Positions 29,844 to 38,482 of a stretch of DNA of 64,000 nt are shown piece after piece. The notes below the pieces were generated by a model. The model ran no database searches. It was given only the letters and a program-made list of their open reading frames with translations, and was not told the origin of the DNA. Each line of letters opens with the position of its first letter. The first letter of the stretch is position 1. This DNA comes from Paenibacillus thalictri (lineage in GTDB: Bacteria; Bacillota; Bacilli; Paenibacillales; NBRC-103111): positions 1 to 64,000 of the forward strand of contig NZ_SIRE01000002.1 of the NCBI RefSeq assembly GCF_004307995.1. The letters are read 5' to 3'. The position numbers were made by a program, and so were the translations under genes.

Positions 29844-30560
29844 TTAGATCGCTTGGGAAACGACTTTACGTTCTGCCGATATGCTCTGGAAATAAGCGAT
29901 GGCCATCTCCTTGGCGACAACATCGGCGTATTTCTGATGCATGTCGTACAGATTCATATAATGGGAGGCCTCAGTCCGGTCAAAACAGCATTCCGCCACA
30001 GCTCCCATCTTAAACCGGAAGGTCGCTCCATCCACCACCGTAGCGCGGACACAACCGCTGGTCGTTTCCCCGGCGCAGATGACCGTATCAATCCCCAGCG
30101 CATTCAGTTGAAACAGCAGCGGCGTGCCGTGGAAGGCGCTGGCCGCCGCCTTCTCGATAACAAGCTCGCCGGGCAGCGGTTTTACTTCCTCCACAATCTG
30201 CGTGCCAAGCCGCTTCTCCTCCTCCGTGAGCGGAATTTCGCCCTTGCGGCCGCCTCCCCGGCTCCAGGGAAGCACTCCCGTATGGAGGCCCTTCACATGA
30301 ATGACGGGAATGCCGTTGTCCCGGGCGGCGGCGAGCAGCCCGACGGTTTCGTCGACGGCCTGCCAGCCCTCCAGCCCCGTACTCATCGGCCACTTTTTCA
30401 CGGATTGCATGATCGGCTCCCTTGCAAGTCCCAGTACGCTGTAGTAAATATCGATCAGCACCAAGGCCGGATTTTTCCCGAAGCCTGCCGGCTCCTTTTT
30501 CCCCCACAGTTTGTCGTGTTCCTTATCCCGCTCGCTTAAAAATGGCTCCCATCCGTACAT
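29844..30560 (-). CDS. Isochorismatase-family cysteine amidohydrolase (second copy)
   Basis: A 238-residue enzyme with triad D37 (LVLIDIYY), K137 (LVIEKAAASAF) and C170 (TTSGCVRATVVDG). It is a close paralogue of the first copy, sharing most of its length, including SERDKEHDKLWGKK near the N-terminus and YDMHQKYADVV near the C-terminus. The start at 30560 is chosen because AAGGAGG lies eight bases upstream; the ATG at 30578 overlaps that ribosome site. It follows the first copy by 29 bp. An N-carbamoyl or amide hydrolase is inferred; the substrate is unknown. Confidence 0.9.
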   Translation of the reverse strand: MYGWEPFLSERDKEHDKLWGKKEPAGFGKNPALVLIDIYYSVLGLAREPIMQSVKKWPMSTGLEGWQAVDETVGLLAAARDNGIPVIHVKGLHTGVLPWSRGGGRKGEIPLTEEEKRLGTQIVEEVKPLPGELVIEKAAASAFHGTPLLFQLNALGIDTVICAGETTSGCVRATVVDGATFRFKMGAVAECCFDRTEASHYMNLYDMHQKYADVVAKEMAIAYFQSISAERKVVSQAI

Positions 30561-30589
30561 ATCCAATTCCTCCTTCATTTAGTTTTATT

Positions 30590-31294
30590 TTATATAGTAA
30601 CCGCGCGCCTCGCGGCGACTTTCCCGAAATAATCGACGGCATAATCAAGATCCACAACATCGGCGTATTTCTGGTGCATGTCGTATAAGTTCATATGATG
30701 GGACGCTTCCGTCCGATCGAAGCAGCATTCGTCAACAACGCCCATCTTAAACCGGTAAGTCGCCCCGTCCACCACGGACGCTCTGACGCAACCGCTGGTC
30801 GTTTCTCCGGCGCAAATGACCGTATCGACGCCCAGAGCGATCAGTTGGAACAGCAGCGGCGTGCCATGAAAGGCGCTGGGAGCCGACTTCTCAATGACCA
30901 GCTCGCCGGGCAGCGGCTTCACTTCTTCCACAATCTCCATGCCTTTCTTGCGCAGTTCCTCCGTCATAGCCGGGTTCTTTTTCCTCCTGCTGCGCATCCA
31001 TGGCGTGATTCCCTCCATCCCTTTCACATGAATGACCGGAATTCCGCTATCGCGCGCCGCCGCCAGCAGTATGGCCGTACGGTCAACGGCCGCCCATCCT
31101 TCAAGCCCTGTGCTGGATGGCCACAACTTCATCGATTCGAAGATCGGTTCGCGCCGTAAACCAAGGACGCTGTAATAAATGTCGATCAGGACAAGCGCCG
31201 GCTTCTCTCCAAAGCCTGCCAGCGCCTTCTTCCCCCACAGCTTGTCATGCTCCTTGTCGCGTTCGCTTAAGAATGCTTGCCAATTTGCTTTCAT
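30590..31294 (-). CDS. Isochorismatase-family cysteine amidohydrolase (first copy)
   Basis: A 234-residue enzyme with triad D38 (LVLIDIYY), K136 (LVIEKSAPSAF) and C169 (TTSGCVRASVVDG). First gene of the operon, divergent from the LysR gene. The start at 31294 follows GGAGGG by about eight bases; the in-frame ATG at 31309 would include that site. The duplicate 29 bp downstream suggests either a heteromer or two related substrates. The residues around the cysteine fit amidase-type members such as N-carbamoylsarcosine, maleamate or biuret hydrolases. Confidence 0.9.
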   Translation of the reverse strand: MKANWQAFLSERDKEHDKLWGKKALAGFGEKPALVLIDIYYSVLGLRREPIFESMKLWPSSTGLEGWAAVDRTAILLAAARDSGIPVIHVKGMEGITPWMRSRRKKNPAMTEELRKKGMEIVEEVKPLPGELVIEKSAPSAFHGTPLLFQLIALGVDTVICAGETTSGCVRASVVDGATYRFKMGVVDECCFDRTEASHHMNLYDMHQKYADVVDLDYAVDYFGKVAARRAVTI

Positions 31295-31342
31295 GCGGTT
31301 TCCCTCCATTTGTTTGGTTTAGCGTCACTTTCGTAAGGTTTA

Positions 31343-31359
31343 TGTTATTTTATATAACA
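31343..31359. promoter_or_regulatory. LysR-type operator 1 (amidohydrolase operon side)
   Basis: A 17-bp inverted repeat, TGTTAT-N5-ATAACA, 49 bp before the first amidohydrolase start. It has exactly the same half-sites and spacing as the second copy at 31511-31527. The T-N11-A core fits LysR-family sites. On the minus strand it reads TGTTATATA, an extended -10-like element, so it probably overlaps the operon promoter. Confidence 0.7.
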
Positions 31360-31510
31360 TTGTTTCCCTTGACATAAATATAAAGCGAGATTTTTCTAAT
31401 GTAAATAATCTATTTTTCATGATTACATTCATAAAATGAATGCATACCCTACATATATGTTAGTTATTATTACATAATATTAAATAAAACATAAAATTAT
31501 GTAACTTTAA

Positions 31511-31527
31511 TGTTATAATATATAACA
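31511..31527. promoter_or_regulatory. LysR-type operator 2 with embedded LysR promoter
   Basis: TGTTAT-N5-ATAACA again, 26 bp before the LysR start. On the plus strand it contains TGTTATAAT, a perfect extended -10 (TGnTATAAT), so binding here should block the LysR gene's own promoter. The two copies are centred 168 bp apart, which would suit a loop between two bound tetramers. Confidence 0.7.
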
Positions 31528-31552
31528 AAATATAGTGGATGGAGGGAACATC

Positions 31553-32455
31553 ATGACTCTTGAACAAATGGAAACTTTCGTAGCGATCTATCGATCGGGA
31601 AGCTTTCAGAAAGCCTCGGAGAAACTTTATATTCCCCAACCGACTGTATCGCATCGAATCAATCAATTGGAAAAAGAGCTGGGAAAGTCCTTATTCATGA
31701 GGGGAAAACGGGAAATTAAGCTGACGCCGGAGGGGGAAGCGTTTCTGCCTTTTGCATTAAAGGCTTTGGCGGCAGTCATTGATGGCCGGGACGCCATCGA
31801 GCTTGTAAAAAAAGGGGCCATAGGGAAGCTGACCATCGGCTGCAACAATTCGTATGCGGCTTGCGTCCTGCCTCGAATTATAGCCTCCTTTCTATCGAGA
31901 TATCCGGATATTTCGGTCCAAGTGCATACTTACGCCGCCAATGAGCTTGTGCGGCTGATTAAAAACAAGGAGTTTCAGGTAGCGATCACCCGGTACACCT
32001 CCAACGATCCCCACCTGTCGTATCATCTGCTCCACAGCGAGCCGACCATGCTGATCGTCTCCACCTCCCACCCGATGGCCAAGGCGGGAAAAGTAAATCT
32101 TGAGGAGGCGCTTCGCGAGCCCGTCATCTCTTACCCCCGCGAGACCCAATACAGTAAAGAGCTGGAAGCTTCGCTCAACCAACAGAACGTGAAATTTACG
32201 ACACGGTTCGAAACCAACAATCTTCAGCTGATCAAATGGTTAGTAGCAAGAAATGCAGGCGTATTTTTCTATTCTCCTTCCTATATGCAGCAGGAAATCG
32301 AGCGCGGCGAGCTGATTGCCGTCCCGCTGCAGGACGATCCGTTCCCGCGCAGTCAGACATATCTCATGTATTACGAGGATCCCCTTAACAGCTTGGATCA
32401 GCTGCTCATTCGCCACTTGAAGGAGCATTATTGGAATTTGACCGGGATCGGCTGA
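31553..32455 (+). CDS. LysR-family transcriptional regulator
   Basis: A 300-residue regulator with an N-terminal winged helix-turn-helix (about 1-60, SFQKASEKLYIPQPTVSHRI) and a periplasmic-binding-like effector domain (about 90-295). The start at 31553 follows GGAGGG by six bases; the ORF opens earlier without support. Divergent from the amidohydrolase/ABC operon and flanked by two identical-half-site operators, so it very likely controls both that operon and itself. The effector is probably the imported amide or its product. Confidence 0.92.
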   Translation: MTLEQMETFVAIYRSGSFQKASEKLYIPQPTVSHRINQLEKELGKSLFMRGKREIKLTPEGEAFLPFALKALAAVIDGRDAIELVKKGAIGKLTIGCNNSYAACVLPRIIASFLSRYPDISVQVHTYAANELVRLIKNKEFQVAITRYTSNDPHLSYHLLHSEPTMLIVSTSHPMAKAGKVNLEEALREPVISYPRETQYSKELEASLNQQNVKFTTRFETNNLQLIKWLVARNAGVFFYSPSYMQQEIERGELIAVPLQDDPFPRSQTYLMYYEDPLNSLDQLLIRHLKEHYWNLTGIG

Positions 32456-32527
32456 AACCGAAGCCATGGAAGCCGGGCTTTGGAGCGCTTGCTCCTGCCC
32501 GGGCACCACTTGATGAAAGCTGCATGG

Positions 32528-33532
32528 TCAGGCCATGGTGGAAAGCATGGAAAGCGTAACCTCATACTCCAGCCTCTGTCCTTGCTTAAAGCGCCTGAAC
32601 TCTGCCATCATGTAATCCGCCATTCGCCAAACCTCAGCCGCGGCGAGACCGGCAATATGGGGGGTAAGAAATAAGTTGGGCAATTGCCAAAATTCATGCT
32701 CCGGCGGGCAAGGCTCCGGATAGGTAACATCCAGTATAGCGCATCGCTCCGGCTTCTCTCTTAGTGCCCTGGCGAGGTCCGCTTCAACCACCTGAGCCCC
32801 TCTTCCCGTATTGATAAAGGCCGCGTTGTTTTTCATTAATGTAAAAAGCTTGTAGTCCAGCATGCCCACCGTTTGCGGATTATTGGCTATATGATTGGAA
32901 ATGGTTTGACACTCCGAGAATATTTCCTCCAGAGAGCTCTTTTTTACCCCAAGAGAAATCGCTTGTTCCTCACTCATAAACGGATCGTAGACAAAAATAT
33001 CGACGGAATAACTTTTCAGCATATGGATAACCAGTTTGCCAATCATGCCGGCCCCCAATATCCCTACCTTGGTATGGTAGGTGCCCGGAAATGCTCTTGT
33101 TGCCAAAGCGTTGGCATCTGCATAGCCCTTTTCTCTGAATAGGGACATAGCCAAGTAATAACCCTTATTGGCTTGAACGATTTGCGAAACCGTAAATTCG
33201 GCCACCGGAATGGCCATCGCTCCCCACGCGCTGATCACCTTGACTCCGCTTTCAAGAAACGGTCCGGCAAAATACCGGACAGATCCTGCCGCGTAAAATA
33301 CAGCCTTCAAATTCGGAAAGTAATCGCGAACTTCCGCTTGCGTAAAGTCCTCCATATCCCAGGTCGCAAAAATGACATCGATATCTTGCAATTTCTCCTT
33401 AAACGTGTCCATGTTGGCCCTGCTTATGATTTCATCAAGCATATCCAGTTCGGATGAGAGCTGGGCTTTTCTCCCCCCTCCAAATACATAGTCGATTTTG
33501 ATACCGTTTTTGCTTACAAAACAGCCTTTCAT
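32528..33532 (-). CDS. D-isomer-specific 2-hydroxyacid dehydrogenase
   Basis: A 334-residue NAD(P)-dependent dehydrogenase. The nucleotide-binding part has VGILGAGMIGKLV (about 154-166), followed by the substrate Arg in INTGRGAQV, a Glu in TYPEP and the catalytic His in TPHIAG. It interconverts a 2-keto acid and a D-2-hydroxy acid. AGGGGAG precedes the ATG. It lies 121 bp downstream of the Gfo/Idh gene on the same strand and is convergent with the LysR gene. The substrate is unknown; a sugar-acid role fits the neighbours. Confidence 0.9.
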   Translation of the reverse strand: MKGCFVSKNGIKIDYVFGGGRKAQLSSELDMLDEIISRANMDTFKEKLQDIDVIFATWDMEDFTQAEVRDYFPNLKAVFYAAGSVRYFAGPFLESGVKVISAWGAMAIPVAEFTVSQIVQANKGYYLAMSLFREKGYADANALATRAFPGTYHTKVGILGAGMIGKLVIHMLKSYSVDIFVYDPFMSEEQAISLGVKKSSLEEIFSECQTISNHIANNPQTVGMLDYKLFTLMKNNAAFINTGRGAQVVEADLARALREKPERCAILDVTYPEPCPPEHEFWQLPNLFLTPHIAGLAAAEVWRMADYMMAEFRRFKQGQRLEYEVTLSMLSTMA

Positions 33533-33653
33533 CAGCCAGCTCCCCTTTATTTCAATTGGTATGTGGGTACGATAAAACGGCTAAACAGGGAGCGGCGAGC
33601 CAATGTACCCGCAAAAACTCCATGTAAAGCCGTAGCATGCAACGCTTTTTTAT

Positions 33654-34826
33654 TTACCGTCCAAAGGAATTTTCCATATCAATCTTCACTTCGGTTTGGA
33701 CCGTCTTGACAAACTTGGATGACGCGATAAGCTCATTCAGCTTGGTTTCGTATGCGTCCGCATCGATGGGCACGTTGACGATCGTTTTGTTAAAAGATGA
33801 GAGCATAATCCCATTGGCAATCGTCACGGAGTTTAAGCCTTCATACCCATAAGCGATCAGTTCCCCGCTCCCCTGCATGATCCGGCGGAAAAATGCCTCA
33901 GCCACCACATGATGCCCCGTCTTCGTGCTTGGAATCGGGATTTCGGTATACCAATTTTCGACACGGCCAAAACTTAAATCGGTTTCCTTCAAGAAGGTGA
34001 GCATAGGCTGGCGATTGCGGCACATGACCAGCTTGTCGTCCTCGTACACCAGCTTGCCGTTATCCCCGACAATTTCCAGCCGGTTCGTTCCGGGGGATTC
34101 CGCTGTGGATACCACCAAGTGGCCGATCATGCCTTCCGGATGCTCGAAATAAGCCGTGACTTCGTCTTCCACTTCAATATCGTGATATTTGCCGATATGC
34201 GCGTGTGCGCTGATTTTCTCCGGCAGTCCGAAGAGCCACTGATACATGTCAAGTGTGTGCGGGCATTGATTGACAAGGATGCCTCCGCCTTCTCCCGCCC
34301 AGGTCGCACGCCAGCCGCCGCTGTTATAATAGGCCTGTGAGCGGAACATCGTCGTATTGATCCAGGTCACCCGCACCAGCTTGCCCAGTTCCCCTCCCTG
34401 AAGAATGTCTTTTATTTTGCGGTAATGGGGGTATAAGCGCTCTTGGAACATCAGCCCGAATTCCAGGTTCGGATAGGTCCGTTTCGCCTCTTCGTAGGCT
34501 TGCAGCATCCGCTTGGCATCGTTCACATGAACCGATATCGGCTTTTCGCACAAGACGTGAATCCCGCGGGCAAACGCTTCAATAGCAATGGACGGATGAT
34601 CGTAATGCGGGACCCCGATAATAACCGCGTCCGGTTTGATTTCATTAAACATCTCATTCACATCGAAGTAAGCCGCGGCACCCGTTTCCTTGGCGAAATA
34701 TTCAGCTTTTTTACGGTCGATGTCGCATACTGCGGCCAAATGCACGTAGGGCATATCGCGCAAATACATTAAGTGGGTTTTCCCGATATTCCCCAAACCA
34801 ACAAGAGCTACGTTTAATCGTTCCAT
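33654..34826 (-). CDS. Gfo/Idh/MocA-family oxidoreductase
   Basis: A 390-residue NAD(P)-dependent sugar or inositol dehydrogenase. The Rossmann motif is VALVGLGNIGKTH (about 5-17), with the EKPISV motif carrying the catalytic Lys and GGGILVNQCPHTLDM carrying the late Asp/His pair. The start at 34826 follows AGGAGA by six bases and lies 10 bases before the end of the overlapping upstream TIM-barrel gene, so translation is coupled. Probably oxidises a sugar or cyclitol handled by the TIM-barrel isomerase. Confidence 0.92.
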   Translation of the reverse strand: MERLNVALVGLGNIGKTHLMYLRDMPYVHLAAVCDIDRKKAEYFAKETGAAAYFDVNEMFNEIKPDAVIIGVPHYDHPSIAIEAFARGIHVLCEKPISVHVNDAKRMLQAYEEAKRTYPNLEFGLMFQERLYPHYRKIKDILQGGELGKLVRVTWINTTMFRSQAYYNSGGWRATWAGEGGGILVNQCPHTLDMYQWLFGLPEKISAHAHIGKYHDIEVEDEVTAYFEHPEGMIGHLVVSTAESPGTNRLEIVGDNGKLVYEDDKLVMCRNRQPMLTFLKETDLSFGRVENWYTEIPIPSTKTGHHVVAEAFFRRIMQGSGELIAYGYEGLNSVTIANGIMLSSFNKTIVNVPIDADAYETKLNELIASSKFVKTVQTEVKIDMENSFGR

Positions 34827-34836
34827 GTGATCTCTC

Positions 34837-35646
34837 CTATTCTGCAAGCACTTTTTTTATATATTGAATATAAGCGGGCAATGATGTTTCAGGCTCGTCT
34901 AACGTCGGCACCCATTTTTTTTCATATTCCAACGACAACCACCCCGTATAACCGCCTTCCTTAAGCAGACGGACGATTTGGGGAACCGGCACTTCGCCGT
35001 CTCCGATCAAAGTTAATCGTTTTTCGCCGCCTTCCCTTATGGCGTCTTTGACATGCGTGTGCCGAATCCATGAGGAAAGGTTCTTATAAGTCACTTCCGG
35101 CTGCTCCCCGTGCATAAATGGATGCTCGAAATCCCACAACAACCCAATTGCCGCGCTCTGCGTCAAACGGAATACTTCCGAGACAATTTCCTGATTGTTG
35201 AAGTCGCCGTGTGTTTCAAGCAGCACTGTCACGCCTTTGCCTTCCGCATATTGGCCGAGCTGCTCAAGTCCCCTCGCCACCTGCCGGATCGTATCGGCTT
35301 GCTTAGCCTGATCGGGGATTTTGTCTCCGAACACACGGATGTAGGGCACTCCAAGCTTTTCAGCCAAAAGAATCGTCTCTTGCCCCTCCGTAATGGCCTT
35401 ATCGAATTGTTCGTTATCGTGAAATGAGCATCCCGTATCGAGGCAGCAAATTTCCAGGCCTAGTTCCTTTAATTGGACTTTGGTCCGCTCGATGTTTTGC
35501 GGCAGAAACGGACGGGCCTTCGGGAGATACATCTCGCCTTCTATACCGCGAATTTCGATTCCGTCGTACCCCAGACGATGGGCTTCGGACACGATCGTAT
35601 CCCAATCCCATAAGGGGCATGCCAAAGTTTGAAAAGCTATTTTCAT
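34837..35646 (-). CDS. Sugar phosphate isomerase/epimerase family TIM barrel
   Basis: A 269-residue xylose-isomerase-like barrel (AP endonuclease family 2 fold). Metal-site residues visible: LLETHGDF (Glu/His), LLWDFEHPF (Asp), IRHTHVKDA (His and Lys/Asp) and LSLEYEKKW (Glu). The start at 35646 follows GGGAGGG by about four to seven bases. Encoded directly before the Gfo/Idh enzyme with which it overlaps, a common pairing in sugar and inositol catabolism. The exact substrate is not recognisable. Confidence 0.9.
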   Translation of the reverse strand: MKIAFQTLACPLWDWDTIVSEAHRLGYDGIEIRGIEGEMYLPKARPFLPQNIERTKVQLKELGLEICCLDTGCSFHDNEQFDKAITEGQETILLAEKLGVPYIRVFGDKIPDQAKQADTIRQVARGLEQLGQYAEGKGVTVLLETHGDFNNQEIVSEVFRLTQSAAIGLLWDFEHPFMHGEQPEVTYKNLSSWIRHTHVKDAIREGGEKRLTLIGDGEVPVPQIVRLLKEGGYTGWLSLEYEKKWVPTLDEPETSLPAYIQYIKKVLAE

Positions 35647-35799
35647 AACACCCTCCCGGTTGTTCATTTAAACTGAATTTCAATACTCATCTCATTCTAC
35701 CAAGACGAACCCTAGTCTACCTTGCATTATTCGCTGATTTATTTAACCTATTTCATGATAAAATAATAAACGTAAATGTTAGGGAATGGAGGTACCGTG

Positions 35800-36681
35800 A
35801 TGAGACTGATCGCCTACAAGAACATTATGCAGGAATCGTTCCCGTTCACCATTCAAATTAAGGATCATACGACGTTAAATTCGCCCATTCACGCCCATGA
35901 ATATTTTCAAATCTGCTATGTCCAGAAAGGCAGCTGCATTCATCATCTTCGCGGCAAAACAGTTGTTCTGGTAAAAGGAGACCTGTTCTCGATTCCCCCG
36001 ATGTACGAGCATAAGCTTGAAACCCTACCCGGGCACGACATCGAAATCGTTCATATTGATTTTCTGCCCACACTCATGGATCGTCATATGGCGGACTTGT
36101 TTGATATGGACAGCTTTATCGATTTTGCTTTCATTCAGCCGTTCGTACAGCTTAATGACACGCTTCTTCCAAAGCTGAACGTATCGTATGCCAGACAACG
36201 GATCATAGAAGAATTAATTAACGAGATGCTGGAGGAATTCGCCTATAAATCCGCGGGTTACGAGCTGATTATCAAATCCGGCCTGCAGAAGCTGCTTGTT
36301 TTGGCAGGCCGCGAATTTTTGAATTATACGGAAAAAGCCGAAGAACACCGCATCATTCACCTGCATCGCGATCATTTGGAACAAGCCCTGTCGTATATCG
36401 AACAACATTACACCGACAATTTAAAACTTCAAGATGTAGCCGCCAAAGCGGCCATGTCCCCATCCTACTTTACTTCCATTTTCAAGCTGATCAAGGGAAT
36501 GACGTTTATCGATTATGTAAACGAGATCCGGTTGAACGAAGCGGTCAGACTGCTGAAAGGTCACCCGGAGCTGAGCATAGAGCGAATCGCCGAGTTATCC
36601 GGCTTTAATCACGTTACCCATTTCTACCGGATGTTTAAAAGAAAGCTGGGCATACCCCCGGCCCAATTCCGCCGAAATTAA
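35800..36681 (+). CDS. AraC-family transcriptional regulator
   Basis: A 293-residue regulator with an N-terminal cupin (HAHEYFQICYV, KGDLFSIPP; about 30-110) and a C-terminal AraC DNA-binding domain (about 190-293; GFNHVTHFYRMFKRKLG, PPAQFRRN). The start at 35800 is placed by GGAGG seven bases upstream. Divergent from the TIM-barrel/Gfo-Idh/dehydrogenase group with 153 bp between the starts, so it is their likely regulator. Confidence 0.9.
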   Translation: MRLIAYKNIMQESFPFTIQIKDHTTLNSPIHAHEYFQICYVQKGSCIHHLRGKTVVLVKGDLFSIPPMYEHKLETLPGHDIEIVHIDFLPTLMDRHMADLFDMDSFIDFAFIQPFVQLNDTLLPKLNVSYARQRIIEELINEMLEEFAYKSAGYELIIKSGLQKLLVLAGREFLNYTEKAEEHRIIHLHRDHLEQALSYIEQHYTDNLKLQDVAAKAAMSPSYFTSIFKLIKGMTFIDYVNEIRLNEAVRLLKGHPELSIERIAELSGFNHVTHFYRMFKRKLGIPPAQFRRN

Positions 36682-37012
36682 GCTTGGGGTGAATTGCCCG
36701 CGCACGCGAATCTGAAGGCGTAGGTTGCGGCGCTGCACGGCAGTCGGACGAATCCCAGATAAGCGTAGGTTTCGTCCCGCTGCCCGCCCGTTACGGCGTT
36801 TCATTATTGAACGCTTTTCTGATAACGTTCGCATGCATCCTGGTATATTTTCACGATATCATCCATCCCCATGCAACCCGATTAAGCGGGCATATAGCGG
36901 TCATATAAAGTTTAATAGGGTCATCCGATCATCGGACGGCCCTAATCTGCATAGTCTTGAACTAATAAAATCTGAACAACCTGTCACACATTGATCCGGC
37001 TATATAACAGAG
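36682..37012. other. 331-bp convergent intergenic region with possible gene remnants
   Basis: It separates the AraC gene from the CheX-like gene, which end toward each other. On the minus strand, two short frames read like protein C-termini: one ending at 36804 with IVKIYQDACERYQKSVQ before its stop, and one just after it with DETYAYLGFVRLPCSAATYA. Neither has a start or ribosome site. They may be decayed gene ends; no family is recognised. Confidence 0.3.
36917..36943. terminator. Hairpin between convergent genes
   Basis: AGGGTCATCCGA pairs with TCGGACGGCCCT around a 3-base loop, with one wobble and one mismatch. The flanks are AT-rich (TTTAAT on the left) but there is no long T run. It probably ends one or both convergent transcripts. 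Confidence 0.45.
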
Positions 37013-37942
37013 TTACAGCGAAGCTGCGTTGTTAACCAGCGCGTATTGTTTTATATGCGCAGGCTCGGTGCTGGTTATAAAATCAAATGACCCTTCCGTA
37101 TAATGGACGGTAACCAAAATGGATGAGGGGCATTGATTCATCGATACCGGCGACTCGGCATATTGCGGCGTTAAGCTTAATTCTTGTCCGCGGTCGGACA
37201 TATTGACGAGGAAGATTCCGTTCTGAAGATTCAAAAATTCCCCAACCGAGGCCTCGGCCATTTCATCCGCCTCGGAAAGTGGCTCCCCGGCGTAACGGGA
37301 AGCTGTTTTTATCCAATTGACACGGTCCGAAACGATATAGGTATACATGGTCAGTTCCCCTTGGATCTGCTGGAAGGACATCCATTCATAAGCTATCGGG
37401 GCATTCCATTCCTTAAATTCCAGCCAAACATGCGGATCAATAAACCGGATCACGTTTTTGACCAGCAGCGATAAATAATCTACGATCACCGCGGGGTACA
37501 TCCCTTCCCTCATCTTCAACATCGCGTCGACAAGCGTGCGGATATCGCCATTCTTAATGGAAGCAAACTGCTCGTCCGACAAGCCGTGCTCTTTTTTGTA
37601 TTGAAACAAAGTCATAGCAATTTGATATAAGTTCATATACTTTTTCTCGACAAGGGCTTGCGCTAAAAGCAGGTGATTGTTTTTGTGCGAAGACAGCAGC
37701 CCGTTTAATTGTTCCTCCGTTAAAAAGCCGGCTTCGACGGCAATTTCTCCGAATTTTTTATCTTTTTGCATCTGTTGAGCATGAACTTGTTCCGCCTGCT
37801 CCACGCTTAATAACCCATCACTGACCGCTAACAACCCCAGCTTGACATGTGTTTTCTTTTGGTGCTCCCATACCTCTTCCAATTGGGCGAAGTTAATATA
37901 CCCTTTTTCCAGCAAGTAGTATCCGAAATATTGACTAAACAT
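37013..37942 (-). CDS. MshEN-like repeat protein with CheX-like phosphatase domain
   Basis: A 309-residue cytoplasmic protein. The N-terminal part (about 1-120) has three or four short repeats of the pattern LGxLLxxxGxLxxEQL (for example FGEIAVEAGFLTEEQLNGLL), like the MshEN domain that can bind cyclic di-GMP. The C-terminal part (about 150-305) resembles CheX/CheC phosphatases, with GEFLN giving E235 and N238 of the E-x2-N active site and P259 about 20 residues later. The gene overlaps the CheY-like gene by 8 bp, so it probably dephosphorylates that receiver. The domain combination is unusual; the ligand is inferred. Confidence 0.7.
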   Translation of the reverse strand: MFSQYFGYYLLEKGYINFAQLEEVWEHQKKTHVKLGLLAVSDGLLSVEQAEQVHAQQMQKDKKFGEIAVEAGFLTEEQLNGLLSSHKNNHLLLAQALVEKKYMNLYQIAMTLFQYKKEHGLSDEQFASIKNGDIRTLVDAMLKMREGMYPAVIVDYLSLLVKNVIRFIDPHVWLEFKEWNAPIAYEWMSFQQIQGELTMYTYIVSDRVNWIKTASRYAGEPLSEADEMAEASVGEFLNLQNGIFLVNMSDRGQELSLTPQYAESPVSMNQCPSSILVTVHYTEGSFDFITSTEPAHIKQYALVNNAASL

Positions 37943-38327
37943 GCTGCTCCTCCCCCCTGTACAAGTATTTGGACAAAATCAGCTCTACATTTTCGGGAGT
38001 AACCGGCTTCTGAATAAAATCGCTGACCCCGGTTTTAATCGCTTTTCTTAAATTGCCTTCCGTACCTACCGATGAAACCATAATGACAATAATCGAAGGA
38101 TCGATCTGCTTGATGTCGATAAGCGCTTCAAGTCCGTCTTGTTCGGGCATCACAATGTCCAGAAATACAATCGAAATGCGATTGGTTTTACAAATGTGAA
38201 CAGCCTCTTTACCGTTGGCGGCTTCCAATACTTCAATTCCGTCTTTTTTCTCTAACATCTCTCTTAGCTTTTTACGGATCAGTAAAGAATCGTCACACAC
38301 CAGAACTTGGAATTTGGAACTCATCAT
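37935..38327 (-). CDS. CheY-like single-domain response regulator
   Basis: A 130-residue receiver domain with the acidic pair in VLVCDDSLL, phospho-acceptor Asp in IVFLDIVMPEQDG, conserved Ser in VSSVG and Lys in FIQKPV. The start at 38327 (or the next ATG at 38324) has AGGTG about 10 bases upstream. No output domain, so it acts through protein contact. Translationally coupled to the CheX-like fusion and divergent from FapA. The kinase is not in the window's immediate neighbourhood. Confidence 0.9.
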   Translation of the reverse strand: MMSSKFQVLVCDDSLLIRKKLREMLEKKDGIEVLEAANGKEAVHICKTNRISIVFLDIVMPEQDGLEALIDIKQIDPSIIVIMVSSVGTEGNLRKAIKTGVSDFIQKPVTPENVELILSKYLYRGEEQHV

Positions 38328-38482
38328 CACGTTAATACACCTGCCCCTTCTCGACATTATTGTTGCATTTCCATTATATTGAATGAAATTCATCGTTTTT
38401 TTAAAGCAATTTTAAGTTTTTCTAAATTTATACAGTTTATTTTTTTCCAAAGGTTATGTAAATTCATTTCATTCGAGAGGAA

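Noticed and set aside
21842..31294. Siderophore or isochorismate pathway
   Set aside because: The three hydrolases carry the amidase-type cysteine motif and no aryl-carrier domain, and no other siderophore gene is present.
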